DNA of 31,619 nt from a virus: positions 1-31,619 of the IMG/VR virus record IMGVR_UViG_3300034062_006018. One strand, 5' to 3'. Positions 14,586 to 21,447 of the stretch are shown piece by piece; the first letter of the stretch is position 1, and the number at the start of each line of letters is the position of its first letter. Both the position numbers and the translations under genes were made by a program. The notes under the pieces are model-generated. The model was not told the DNA's origin and searched no databases. It saw only the letters and a program-made list of their open reading frames with translations.

Positions 14586-14791
14586 AAAAGAAGGACGTCG
14601 ACACCGCCTACGCGATTCTCAACGAAATGGGTGTGGCCCTGGACGGGATGGTGCTGATGATGCAGCGAATGGCGCAGGCAGCACAGGACTGCGAAGCAAC
14701 GGGGCTTGCGTTCTCAGCGAACATGATGATCGAGGCTGTGGAAGCGTTTCACAAGGAAATGACCAAGTTTGTCAACGAAAGGATTTGCTGA
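14582..14791 (+). CDS. Small helical hypothetical protein (69 aa)
   Basis: ATG 14582 overlaps the previous stop (ATGA) and its TGA shares one base with the next ATG (TGATG). The protein is helical and rich in Met and Ala (MVLMMQRMAQAAQDC, SANMMIEAVEAFHKEM), with no signal peptide or clear membrane span. It resembles helix-hairpin phage accessory proteins only in general form. Function unknown. Confidence 0.65.
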   Translation: MKKKDVDTAYAILNEMGVALDGMVLMMQRMAQAAQDCEATGLAFSANMMIEAVEAFHKEMTKFVNERIC

Positions 14792-15336
14792 TGACAAGGC
14801 ACGAAAGAGCGCTGGCGGCGCGTGGTTGGATGACCGTTGCGGAACTCCAGTGGCTTGAGGAAATCGCGCGAGACAAATCGCTTGTTATCGAGCTTGGGTC
14901 GTGGTGCGGAAGATCGAGCATCGCCCTTTCCTCTGCGAAAAAACTGATTTGCGTCGACAACTGGATCGGCTCGAAGAACAACGCCGAGGGCACTCCAGAA
15001 ACCTGCATCTTGAGCGAGTTCACGGCGAACCTCGAAGAAGAGATCGCCGCCGGAACTGTGGAGACAGCCACTGGTTGCTTGTCGAACGAAGGTTTCATCG
15101 AAAGCAGTCTCATCGAGAGGTTCGCCGGCGAAGCAGACGTTGTGTTCATTGACGCCTGTCACGAGGAAGCCGAAGTCTCACGCGACATCGAGACTGCACT
15201 GGCGCTGCTGAAAGAAGGCGGAATCATCTGCGGCCACGACTACAGTTCCGCGTGGCCCGGCGTTGTCGCGGCTGTCACGAAGCGATTCGGCAATGTCGGC
15301 CGCGCCGCAGAGTCTATCTGGTGGGTGCAGCAATGA
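14791..15336 (+). CDS. Class I SAM-dependent methyltransferase
   Basis: 181 residues from ATG 14791. Motif I is VIELGSWCGRS (about 32-42), an acidic residue after strand 2 is D56 in CVDNWIG, and motif post-II/III includes DVVFIDACHEEAEVSRD (about 115-131) with GGIICGHDY following. This matches the Methyltransf_24-type group, which methylates small molecules or sugars rather than DNA. It is followed at once by a glycosyltransferase through ATGA, so a sugar or glycan substrate is plausible. Confidence 0.85.
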   Translation: MTRHERALAARGWMTVAELQWLEEIARDKSLVIELGSWCGRSSIALSSAKKLICVDNWIGSKNNAEGTPETCILSEFTANLEEEIAAGTVETATGCLSNEGFIESSLIERFAGEADVVFIDACHEEAEVSRDIETALALLKEGGIICGHDYSSAWPGVVAAVTKRFGNVGRAAESIWWVQQ

Positions 15337-15980
15337 GCAGGCTGTCCATTCTCACTGTGTCTCGATGCGAGCCGCACTCGCTTCGCTTCCTGACGCACTT
15401 CCGCGCAGTCGCCGACATACTCGACGCCCCATTTGTCCTGGCCTGCGACCGATGCGATCCACCGCCGTTCCCGACGGCCGACAAAACGCTGCTGGTCGAG
15501 TGTAAAACGACAATCGAAGACGTCCTGGCGGAAGTTCACCTGCAGTGCGAAACACCGTGGGTGCTGCGACTGGACGACGACGAGACTCTCACGGCACACG
15601 CTATTGAGTGGCTATCCCGCTGGATTCGTGTTGACGACCAAGCCTCCGCAAAGGCCATCGCATTCCCAAGAGCAAATCTTTGGGGCAGCCACAAAACGAG
15701 GCTCGACGAAGAAGGTCTATGGCCTGACTTTCAGGTTCGTCTCATTCGCAGAGAGTTTGAGACGAGGGACACGCTGCACCAGGGGCTTGGCGTAGACCTC
15801 GTGTCGCCGGCCGCGATTCTGCACCACAAGTTCCTCGTGAAAGGCCGCGAAGAACGCGAGTCGATTGCAGATCGCTACGAAGCGACCTGGGAGGGCGCTG
15901 GCCGCGGTGAGCACTACGTCCGGTTCACGCTTCCGGAAAACGTCTTTGGCGAAAATCCGAGGGTGGCCTCGGTGGTTTGA
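15333..15980 (+). CDS. GT-A fold glycosyltransferase
   Basis: 215 residues. The N-terminus MSRLSILTVSRCEPHSLRF matches the first strand of GT2-like enzymes; the metal/nucleotide-sugar motif is LRLDDDETL (D81-D83). Further family-like parts are FPRANLWG, DFQVRLIRR and the ILHHKF end. It should transfer a sugar from a nucleotide donor to an unknown acceptor. ATGA couples it to the methyltransferase before it. It is shorter than most GT2 enzymes and has no membrane segment, so it should be cytosolic. Confidence 0.85.
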   Translation: MSRLSILTVSRCEPHSLRFLTHFRAVADILDAPFVLACDRCDPPPFPTADKTLLVECKTTIEDVLAEVHLQCETPWVLRLDDDETLTAHAIEWLSRWIRVDDQASAKAIAFPRANLWGSHKTRLDEEGLWPDFQVRLIRREFETRDTLHQGLGVDLVSPAAILHHKFLVKGREERESIADRYEATWEGAGRGEHYVRFTLPENVFGENPRVASVV

Positions 15981-16010
15981 TCGGTTTCATCTCGAAAATG
16001 GAGTGAAAAG

Positions 16011-16310
16011 ATGAAGAAGTTGCTTTTGTCGATGGTTCTCGCCGCCTGCGCCGCAGCCGGCCACGCGGCACAGACAACCACAGTGATCGTGGTTGAGACG
16101 ACGGCGCAGCAAGACGCCGAGACGATGGCTCGCCGCGGATTTCTCGGCCACTGCGGCCGAAACGGCGGCCGGCGAGAGGGCGTCGGCTTCTCGGCGATTT
16201 CCGCCGACCACGCCATTCGCAGTTGCTGCTTCTGGGGCCGGTATCGCGTCCGCGAGATCGGCGTTGCCCGCGGCACCCGCGGCTGGTATGCGTGCGTGAG
16301 GTACGAATGA
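16011..16310 (+). CDS. Small secreted protein with signal peptide (99 aa)
   Basis: GGAGTG lies before the ATG. The N-terminus (MKKLLLSMVLAACAAAGHA) is a classic Sec signal peptide, with cleavage likely after residue 19 or 20. The mature part contains MARRGFLGHCGRNGG, EGVGFSAIS, SCCFWGRYR and GTRGWYACVRY, a Cys- and aromatic-rich compact domain. I have the impression of similar short secreted proteins in environmental phages, but no function is known. It may act in the periplasm during entry exclusion or lysis; this is speculation. Confidence 0.75.
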   Translation: MKKLLLSMVLAACAAAGHAAQTTTVIVVETTAQQDAETMARRGFLGHCGRNGGRREGVGFSAISADHAIRSCCFWGRYRVREIGVARGTRGWYACVRYE

Positions 16311-16642
16311 GACCGAAATGTGACGTCGATCGCGAAGAACTGCAGCGGCTCTGGTTCGACGACTCGCTGAACACCTGCGAGATCGCAGACAGACTTGGCG
16401 TGAGCATGAATACCATCTATCGGGAGCGCACCATTCTTGGTCTTCCGAAGCGGTATTCCGGCAAGCGACAGGACTGCGAACTCGACCCCACTCCGGAGCA
16501 GATTGAGGAGAGGGCGCTCGAAGTTCGGAGCCGATGGACTCCAGAGGAAGAGCGACGGAGAGGCGCTGGCGGCGCCAGCTCGCCGAGATGGAGGCCGCAG
16601 TCTTTCTCGATGGACTCAAGGGGTTTTGCAATTCAGCATTGA
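16307..16642 (+). CDS. HTH DNA-binding protein
   Basis: 111 residues, coupled by ATGA. Residues about 8-45 (LQRLWFDDSLNTCEIADRLG, then VSMNTIYRERTILGLPKR) form a helix-turn-helix of the sigma-4/GcrA-like sort. Then TPEQIEERALEVRSRWTPEEE matches a segment in the product of the gene at 17819, so the two are paralogues in this part. The last 25 residues are unlike that relative and low in complexity, and other frames are open there, so a frameshift or a shifted stop is possible. A promoter for the next gene lies at its end. Confidence 0.72.
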   Translation: MRPKCDVDREELQRLWFDDSLNTCEIADRLGVSMNTIYRERTILGLPKRYSGKRQDCELDPTPEQIEERALEVRSRWTPEEERRRGAGGASSPRWRPQSFSMDSRGFAIQH

Positions 16643-16668
16643 CCCCAAAGGCTACCGGCGCCCACAAT
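16639..16668 (+). promoter_or_regulatory. Candidate promoter before the VRR-NUC gene
   Basis: TTGACC (16639-16644), 18-base spacer and CACAAT (16663-16668) lie directly before ATG 16675, which has no Shine-Dalgarno; the transcript would start at about the ATG. A rival reading uses TTGCAA (16626-16631) with AAGGCT (16648-16653). AGGCTAC (16649) to ACAAT (16664) is the shared 15-base-spaced motif. Confidence 0.42.
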
Positions 16669-16674
16669 AGCCGG

Positions 16675-16971
16675 ATGACGAAGAGAAATGGGCCGCTTGA
16701 GCGAGTGATCGTGTCCAAGGTCATGGACACGGCGCGTTCGCTCGGGTGGTATCCGATAAAAATCCACGGCAACGCTTTTCAACTGGCCGGGCTTCCGGAC
16801 GTCCTTGTGCTCAAGGGCGGCCGGGCCGCCTGGATGGAGGCAAAGCGCCCTGGGCAGTCGCCGTCTGTGATCCAGAAGCGGCGAATCGGAGAACTGACGG
16901 CCACCGGATGCCCGGTGGCCGTTGTTTTTTCCGCAGCCGACGCCAAAAAGTTCCTGGAGGCACTTGCATGA
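16675..16971 (+). CDS. VRR-NUC domain nuclease
   Basis: 98 residues from ATG 16675; an in-frame ATG at 16534 is open but runs inside the upstream gene. The PD-(D/E)XK core is visible: E9 in LERVIVSKV, G39-L-P-D42 in LAGLPDVLVL, and E55-A-K57 in AWMEAKRPGQ, followed by IQKRRIGELTATG. Stand-alone VRR-NUC proteins are common in phages and cut branched or duplex DNA, probably during recombination or replication. The stop overlaps the next start (ATGA). Confidence 0.9.
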   Translation: MTKRNGPLERVIVSKVMDTARSLGWYPIKIHGNAFQLAGLPDVLVLKGGRAAWMEAKRPGQSPSVIQKRRIGELTATGCPVAVVFSAADAKKFLEALA

Positions 16972-17822
16972 GGCCGGAAGACCTTTGGGACATCGAGGAC
17001 GAGTACGAGGAGCAGTACGCAAAGTATGCGGCCGCTGGCTCGATGGCGGCAAAAACCCAGCGGCTTGCCGTTGTTTCCATCGCCAGAAACGCGATGCCCC
17101 ACCTGCCGAACACACTCGCGCTCGTCGAGGAGCTCGCCGGCCGGTTTTGTTCAACGCAGTTCTACTGCTTCGAGAACGACTCGAAAGACGAGACCGCAAA
17201 AACCCTTGATGACTTCGCTGAATTGCGCCAGTGGGTGACTGTCGAGCACGGTACGCTCGGAGGCGAGGACACAAGGGGGTTCGAACCAGACCGCACGCAC
17301 CGCCTCGCCCATTGCCGGAACAAGTGCCGCGACTGGGTCGAGGCCAATGCGGCTGACGCCAACTTTGTGGCCGTCCTCGACGTCGATCCGCACGGCGGAT
17401 TCTCTGTCGACGGAGTCCTGAACTCAGTCGGCTGGTTTTGCGACCTCCTTGGAAAGTCTTCGCCGACGTTCGCGCCTGGGGCGATGGCAAGTTACTCGCT
17501 TTACGTCCAGAACAAAGAAAACGCGAACGTCACCGTCGTTCACTACGACGCCTGGGCCGCCAGGTTGTCGTGGTGGGAGGACAGAAGGGAGAAAGAGGGC
17601 GGAAACTTGTGGTTTCACTACCTAATGCCGCCCGTTGGTTCTCAGCCAATCCCGATGAACTCGGCCTTCGGGGGCTTGTGTCTCTACACAAAGGATGCGT
17701 TTCTGTCTGGGAGATATGCCGGCGGCGATTGCGAGCACGTTTCTTTTCATAGGGCGATGCGACGCGCCGGCTATCAGTTGTATCTGAACCCAGGCTCAAG
17801 GTACGTCGCCATCCTCCCGTGA
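16968..17822 (+). CDS. Glycosyltransferase, Anp1/CAP59-like GT-A fold
   Basis: 284 residues. An acidic N-terminus (about 1-25) precedes QRLAVVSIARNAMPHLPNTL and a DXD motif, VLDVD (136-140). The later parts YSLYVQNKE, VVHYDAWAARLSWWED, MNSAFGGLCLYTKDAF and GGDCEHVSFHRAM match mannosyltransferase-like enzymes related to Anp1/CAP59. It should add a sugar to an unknown acceptor. It is the second glycosyltransferase of the operon. ATGA upstream and GTGA downstream tie it to neighbours. Confidence 0.85.
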   Translation: MRPEDLWDIEDEYEEQYAKYAAAGSMAAKTQRLAVVSIARNAMPHLPNTLALVEELAGRFCSTQFYCFENDSKDETAKTLDDFAELRQWVTVEHGTLGGEDTRGFEPDRTHRLAHCRNKCRDWVEANAADANFVAVLDVDPHGGFSVDGVLNSVGWFCDLLGKSSPTFAPGAMASYSLYVQNKENANVTVVHYDAWAARLSWWEDRREKEGGNLWFHYLMPPVGSQPIPMNSAFGGLCLYTKDAFLSGRYAGGDCEHVSFHRAMRRAGYQLYLNPGSRYVAILP

Positions 17823-18184
17823 AATTGACGCCGAACCAAAAACGCGCCATTCGTCGCCTGTGGCGAGGCGATTTGACGATGCCAGAAATCGCAGAAGAGC
17901 TGTCGATGGCCTCTGTTGATTTTGGCGACTGCGACGTCGTCGAGTTCAGCGTTGCGTCTGTTCTCGCCCTCGCCAAGCAGATGGGTCTACCAGAGCGCGA
18001 AGACCCGGAAGTCTATGTCCCGTCCCCAGAGACGATCCGCATCGAGTGCGCCATCATACGCGCCTCGTGGACTCAGGCCGAGCGCGAAGCACGCCTCGGC
18101 GGTGGCATCTTCTGTAGAATAGAGGAGGCGACTGGAGGACACAACGATGCTGGCGGAAGTGCGCCTCATGATCGGCGCTCGTGA
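17819..18184 (+). CDS. HTH protein, paralogue of the product at 16307
   Basis: 121 residues from GTG 17819 (GTGA overlap). The start KLTPNQKRAIRRLWRGDL then TMPEIAEELSM is helix-turn-helix-like, with an insertion (about 30-45) before SVASVLALAKQMGLPERE. Residues SPETIRIECAIIRASWTQAE match the other HTH protein's corresponding segment. The C-terminal 25 residues are Gly-rich and overlap the next gene by 38 bases. Probable transcription regulator; target unknown. Confidence 0.7.
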   Translation: MKLTPNQKRAIRRLWRGDLTMPEIAEELSMASVDFGDCDVVEFSVASVLALAKQMGLPEREDPEVYVPSPETIRIECAIIRASWTQAEREARLGGGIFCRIEEATGGHNDAGGSAPHDRRS

Positions 18185-18341
18185 AGCCCGCCTCATGCTC
18201 TACAACGGCGGCGAGGTGGTTGACGACGAGCTGTGGACGTTTGAGTCAAAGATGGCGAACTCCGAGGCCGCGCAGGCCGCGAGAGTCTCGTTTGACGACC
18301 TGTACGACTTCATGAACGGCATCTCTCATGAAACAGAATGA
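18147..18341 (+). CDS. Small hypothetical protein (64 aa)
   Basis: ATG 18147 has GGAGG eight bases upstream, which sets the start although it lies inside the preceding gene. The protein (MLAEVRLMIGAREARLMLY start; VSFDDLYDFMNGI near the end) is a mixed alpha/beta acidic peptide without recognised domain. Good ribosome site and dense packing support it. Function unknown. Confidence 0.68.
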   Translation: MLAEVRLMIGAREARLMLYNGGEVVDDELWTFESKMANSEAAQAARVSFDDLYDFMNGISHETE

Positions 18342-18522
18342 CCGTCTGTCGTATGGAAACGACGAGCCGACGCTTATGGACAAGGTTCCGGAGCCGCCCC
18401 CGAGCCACTGGGGCAAGGTGACGAGCCGAAACCGGCTGGACAGCGTGTCATATCTGTTGTTTCTGGAAGGCCACAAGCAGCGCAAGGAGGCGCAAAAAGA
18501 TGGAAGAGGAAAACTACGGTGA
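18328..18522 (+). CDS. Small basic hypothetical protein (64 aa)
   Basis: ATG 18328 lies within the last codons of the previous gene. The sequence has a proline stretch, KVPEPPPSHWGKV, then SRNRLDSVSYLLFLEGHKQR and a Lys/Arg-rich end. No domain, membrane span or strong ribosome site is seen. It overlaps the next start by 23 bases. Coding is supported mainly by packing and a plausible composition. Confidence 0.58.
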   Translation: MKQNDRLSYGNDEPTLMDKVPEPPPSHWGKVTSRNRLDSVSYLLFLEGHKQRKEAQKDGRGKLR

Positions 18523-18772
18523 TGGTCTCAGCTTTCTTGCCAAGATCAAGCTGCTGACCGAATGGGCGCCGCTGATCGCTCGCGTTCAGGTGATTCTGGA
18601 GTCAAAGACTCCTCACGAACGCGCCGTGGCAATCGTGGACGCTCTGCAGTGGGCGGCAGGAAAGTCGAACACGGAACTGGACGACGAGGCTCTGCTTCAC
18701 ATCGAGTCGGTCTTGAAGAGCGACGAGGGGAAGGCAGCGTTCGATTGGGTTCTGTCGAAGGTGAACCAATGA
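18500..18772 (+). CDS. Hypothetical helical protein (90 aa)
   Basis: AAGGAGG lies ten bases before ATG 18500. The protein is all-helical in appearance (LSFLAKIKLLTEWAPLIARV, KTPHERAVAIVDALQWAAG, LHIESVLKSDEGKAAFDWVL). No membrane span is long enough to be sure. It is coupled by ATGA to a membrane-anchored gene, so it may belong to the same membrane or lysis group. Function unknown. Confidence 0.72.
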   Translation: MEEENYGDGLSFLAKIKLLTEWAPLIARVQVILESKTPHERAVAIVDALQWAAGKSNTELDDEALLHIESVLKSDEGKAAFDWVLSKVNQ

Positions 18773-18987
18773 CCTGGCAGCAGATTGCGTCTCTTGCGGC
18801 GGCGGCCGTTGTTGGCCTCTGGCCGCAACTCAAGGTTCCGCGACTTGGCGGCCCGACGTACCAGCAAGCGATCGCGAATCTGGCCCTTGTTCGCAAGAGA
18901 CTCGTGGACACCGGCGTTCTCGGGGATGACCAAAAGGACGCTATCGACAAGTTGACGCTCGCGCTGGTCGAGGGTTCGGACAAATGA
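18769..18987 (+). CDS. Small protein with N-terminal hydrophobic segment (72 aa)
   Basis: ATGA overlap with the gene before and after. The N-terminus MTWQQIASLAAAAVVGLWP has a short hydrophobic helix (about 6-17) that could insert in the membrane; the rest is a soluble helical pair (QAIANLALVRKRLVDTG, DAIDKLTLALVEG). Candidate small membrane accessory of the protease/lysis group; not identified. Confidence 0.68.
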   Translation: MTWQQIASLAAAAVVGLWPQLKVPRLGGPTYQQAIANLALVRKRLVDTGVLGDDQKDAIDKLTLALVEGSDK

Positions 18988-19469
18988 ACGTAAAGTTGAG
19001 GTTTATCGTCGTGGCATTTCTCCTGTTTTTTGCATGGAAGGGGTCGGTTCTCGACTTCGAGTGGCCGATTACGACCAAGGCGAATCGCTCCATCCCAAAG
19101 CCAGGGCCAGAGGCGCTCCGGTTTGCAGCGCCGCTCCAGGGGGTGCTACCACGAATGACCCACATCGACAGGATTTACCTGTCGAACTTTTACGACGCCC
19201 TTGCGTACATCGTTTTTCGAGATTCGCAGCGCGATAAGCCTCTCATCACGGACACGGAAAAGTTCGCTGCTTTCCACGCCGGCAGCCTGCAGCTTGCCAT
19301 CGACCGCAAAGACGTTGGCAAGTACGACGGCCTCGGCGATGCCATCGACCAAGTTTTCGCCGCGGCCGTCGGCCCAGAAATCAAGCAGATGACCCCCGAG
19401 GTTCGGGACAAGATCGTCGGCGCCTGCGGCGTTCTCGCCTGGACTCTTGGAATCAACGGTGATGGATGA
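18984..19469 (+). CDS. Membrane-anchored protein (161 aa)
   Basis: The N-terminus MNVKLRFIVVAFLLFFAW is a signal anchor (hydrophobic about 7-18, basic before), leaving about 140 residues outside the cytoplasm. That part is helical, with MTHIDRIYLSNFYDALAYIV and AGSLQLAIDRKDVGKY. It is coupled upstream by ATGA and overlaps the next gene, a protease, by eight bases. A periplasm-facing partner of that protease or a spanin-like subunit is possible, but no motif proves either. Confidence 0.72.
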   Translation: MNVKLRFIVVAFLLFFAWKGSVLDFEWPITTKANRSIPKPGPEALRFAAPLQGVLPRMTHIDRIYLSNFYDALAYIVFRDSQRDKPLITDTEKFAAFHAGSLQLAIDRKDVGKYDGLGDAIDQVFAAAVGPEIKQMTPEVRDKIVGACGVLAWTLGINGDG

Positions 19470-20460
19470 CTTCAATCCAAAGGCCGCATACGACGCCGGC
19501 CTCGTCGGCTGCAGGAAAGACCCTCGCGCTGACGAACTGTTTGCCGACAGCGTTTTGCGCGCTGGGGGCAATCCAAACGGCGGAGAGGTTGCGCACGAGT
19601 GGGAGTTCGCGGGGGCTGGCGTCGGCGCGCTGACGATGCTCTGGCTTCATGTTGAGCACGTTTTCCCGGGGTGCTGGCCCGGCCCGCCGCAGTTATGGGG
19701 CGACTGTGTTGCGAAGGCCGCGGCAAACTGCCTTCTGACATCTCTCTGCTGCGAGATTGTCGAGGGCAAGCCAGACGAGGAGTCTGGCAAGGCTGAAGGC
19801 CCGCCGCAGCTTTCCACGGAAGGAGTCAAAAATATCCCGGTCGCAAGTGAGTCTCTTTGGGCGTGGAGGGGGTACGACCAAGACGGCTGGGTGTGCTCCG
19901 AGGCGGCGCAGGTTGCTACCGAAAAGGGCTTCCTTGTTCGCAGGGAGTACCCGGAACTTTCCATCGACCTCACCAAATACACCGATCGCACGATCCGCAT
20001 TGGCGGCGCTCGCAGGCCGAGCGACAAATGGCTCGCCGAGTCGAAGAAGCACCGCGCCAGAACCGCCACCGTCGTTCGAGGGCGCGAGCAGGTGCGCGAC
20101 TTCCTGGCAGCCGGATACGGCATCTTCAACTGCTCCAGCATGGGGTTCAGCGACTCCCGCAACGAGGACGGCGTTTCGTCGCAGCGCGGAACGTGGGCGC
20201 ACGCGCAGTCCTTCATTGGGTATGACGACCGAAAGGAAACCGTGCTCAAGTACGGGCAACCGCTCGTGGCGTGGCTCAATCAGTGGGGGAGCTGGAACTC
20301 CGGCCCGCGCCGCGTGATGGGCACAAACTACGACCTGCCGCACGGGGCGTACTGGGCGCTCGCGAGCACGATCGACAGGGCAAACTGCATCGCACTTTCG
20401 AGCGTTGCCGGCTGGCCGCTGCGTAGCCTTCCCTCCTACGGGGCAACTGGAAATGTATAA
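19462..20460 (+). CDS. Papain-like cysteine peptidase
   Basis: 332 residues from ATG 19462. A papain-type triad is visible: Q77 and C82 in GPPQLWGDCVAKAAANC, H247 in GTWAHAQSFIGYDD, and N273 in WLNQWGSWNSGP, in the usual order and spacing (Cys to His about 165 residues). No signal peptide is present. Between Cys and His lies a region with SLWAWRGYDQDGWVCSEAA. Phages could use such an enzyme for virion maturation, host-protein attack or peptidoglycan cleavage. The membrane-protein neighbours favour lysis, but this is inference. Q to C spacing is one residue shorter than in papain. Confidence 0.75.
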   Translation: MDDFNPKAAYDAGLVGCRKDPRADELFADSVLRAGGNPNGGEVAHEWEFAGAGVGALTMLWLHVEHVFPGCWPGPPQLWGDCVAKAAANCLLTSLCCEIVEGKPDEESGKAEGPPQLSTEGVKNIPVASESLWAWRGYDQDGWVCSEAAQVATEKGFLVRREYPELSIDLTKYTDRTIRIGGARRPSDKWLAESKKHRARTATVVRGREQVRDFLAAGYGIFNCSSMGFSDSRNEDGVSSQRGTWAHAQSFIGYDDRKETVLKYGQPLVAWLNQWGSWNSGPRRVMGTNYDLPHGAYWALASTIDRANCIALSSVAGWPLRSLPSYGATGNV

Positions 20461-20728
20461 GGCCGTTCTGTTTTCCACGTTGGTCGCTTTCCACGGATGC
20501 GACACGACGCCGAACCTGCAGCCGTGGATTTCTGTCACCGGCCACTACTCCTTGATTTGCCACGAACCCCCCCGCCCGCTTGCGGGCTGCGTCGAGGGTT
20601 GCAAGTGCAACGGCACTGGCAAGGAGAAAAGCGGCGACGGAATCACGATCGTGAATTGCCGATGCCCAGAGAACTGCCCGTGCAAGGCAAAGTCTGTTTG
20701 CAAGGATGGGAAATGTACCAGCCGCTGA
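20453..20728 (+). CDS. Cys-rich, lipoprotein-like small protein (91 aa)
   Basis: ATG 20453 overlaps the protease stop. The N-terminus MYKAVLFSTLVAFHGCDTTP resembles a lipoprotein signal, but the lipobox FHGC is imperfect. The second half holds CVEGCKCNGTGKE and NCRCPENCPCKAKSVC, a repeated CxC/CGTG-type array like DnaJ-style zinc clusters; I have seen similar CxCxGTG peptides in environmental phage genomes. It may bind metal or form disulfides outside the cytoplasm. An outer-membrane spanin-like role is conceivable. Confidence 0.72.
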   Translation: MYKAVLFSTLVAFHGCDTTPNLQPWISVTGHYSLICHEPPRPLAGCVEGCKCNGTGKEKSGDGITIVNCRCPENCPCKAKSVCKDGKCTSR

Positions 20729-21036
20729 AAAGCCGAGTCAGGCAACGCGGCGGTATGCGGCTTGCCATGCACGGGGCGTTGCGCGATCAACTTGTCGAGG
20801 CTGCAATCGAGGAGTGGCCCGCTGGATGCGAGGCTGGCAGAATCGAGGAAGTCCTCCGCGCCAGGCTCATGATCCGCGCCAGAAAGAAGTACGGCAGCGT
20901 CATCGCGATCATCCTGCTGTCTGCGTTCATCAACGCCCTGGTGCGAATCATCATCGACTGGTGGATGGAACGTGACTCTCATCGTGTTCTTATGACGGGA
21001 TGGAACCGCCGTGCCAAAGAGGCTAAAGGCGTATAG
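20713..21036 (+). CDS. One-TM small protein (107 aa)
   Basis: ATG 20713, after GGATGGGAA. A basic amphipathic N-terminal half (MRLAMHGALRDQLVEAA, EEVLRARLMIRARKKYGS) is followed by one membrane helix (about 61-80, SVIAIILLSAFINALVRIII) and IDWW, then a short charged tail. This arrangement recurs in small phage proteins near HNH nucleases and lysis genes. It could be a holin or anchor; not proven. Its 3' end overlaps the HNH start by 26 bases. Confidence 0.72.
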   Translation: MYQPLKSRVRQRGGMRLAMHGALRDQLVEAAIEEWPAGCEAGRIEEVLRARLMIRARKKYGSVIAIILLSAFINALVRIIIDWWMERDSHRVLMTGWNRRAKEAKGV

Positions 21037-21289
21037 GCCACAGGTTATTGCGCGGCCGAGCGCTGCCGAGCGCGGATACTGCTCCGCGGCGTGGCGGCGA
21101 ACGAGGCTGGCGGTGATCGCCAGGGACTTGTCGCAGTGCCAGCGGTGCAGGGAGATCGTGTCTGGCAGAGAAGCGCACGTCGACCACATCATCGAGAAGC
21201 CCCACGGCACCGATGAGTTGCACAATCTGCGGCTACTCTGCCGCTCGTGCCACTCGAAGCGTCACTCCGAGGAGCTCCACGGCCGGTAG
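21011..21289 (+). CDS. HNH endonuclease
   Basis: 92 residues from GTG 21011. The zinc and catalytic residues are present: C43-x2-C46, H56-V-D-H59, N72 in LHNLRLLC, then C77-x2-C80 and H85. Phage HNH proteins of this size nick DNA and often help the terminase cut at packaging; that gene would normally be close but no terminase is seen downstream. It is the last plus-strand gene of the operon and converges with the minus-strand operon, overlapping it by 28 bases. No terminator is visible at this junction. Confidence 0.9.
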   Translation: MPKRLKAYRPQVIARPSAAERGYCSAAWRRTRLAVIARDLSQCQRCREIVSGREAHVDHIIEKPHGTDELHNLRLLCRSCHSKRHSEELHGR

Positions 21290-21447
21290 CCGTCCCGAAA
21301 CCGCTTGAGGATAGACCTCGACACATCGACGACGCTATCCTTCCGAACAACTTTCATTTGCACGAGCAGCTCCAGCCACGACCGAATGTCGTATCTAGTC
21401 AGTCGATTTCCGCACTCGCCACAGTTTTCTAGCCATTCGTGACGCAT
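21262..21447 (-). CDS. Small hypothetical protein with CxxC (61 aa)
   Basis: ATG 21447 has GAGG four bases upstream. The sequence begins MRHEWLENCGECGNRLTRYD, with a CxxC pair, and ends FRDGYRPWSSSE. It overlaps the HTH gene by 53 bases and the convergent HNH gene by 28 bases, which lowers confidence, but the ribosome site and natural composition support it. Function unknown; it would be the last gene of the minus operon. Confidence 0.55.
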   Translation of the reverse strand: MRHEWLENCGECGNRLTRYDIRSWLELLVQMKVVRKDSVVDVSRSILKRFRDGYRPWSSSE

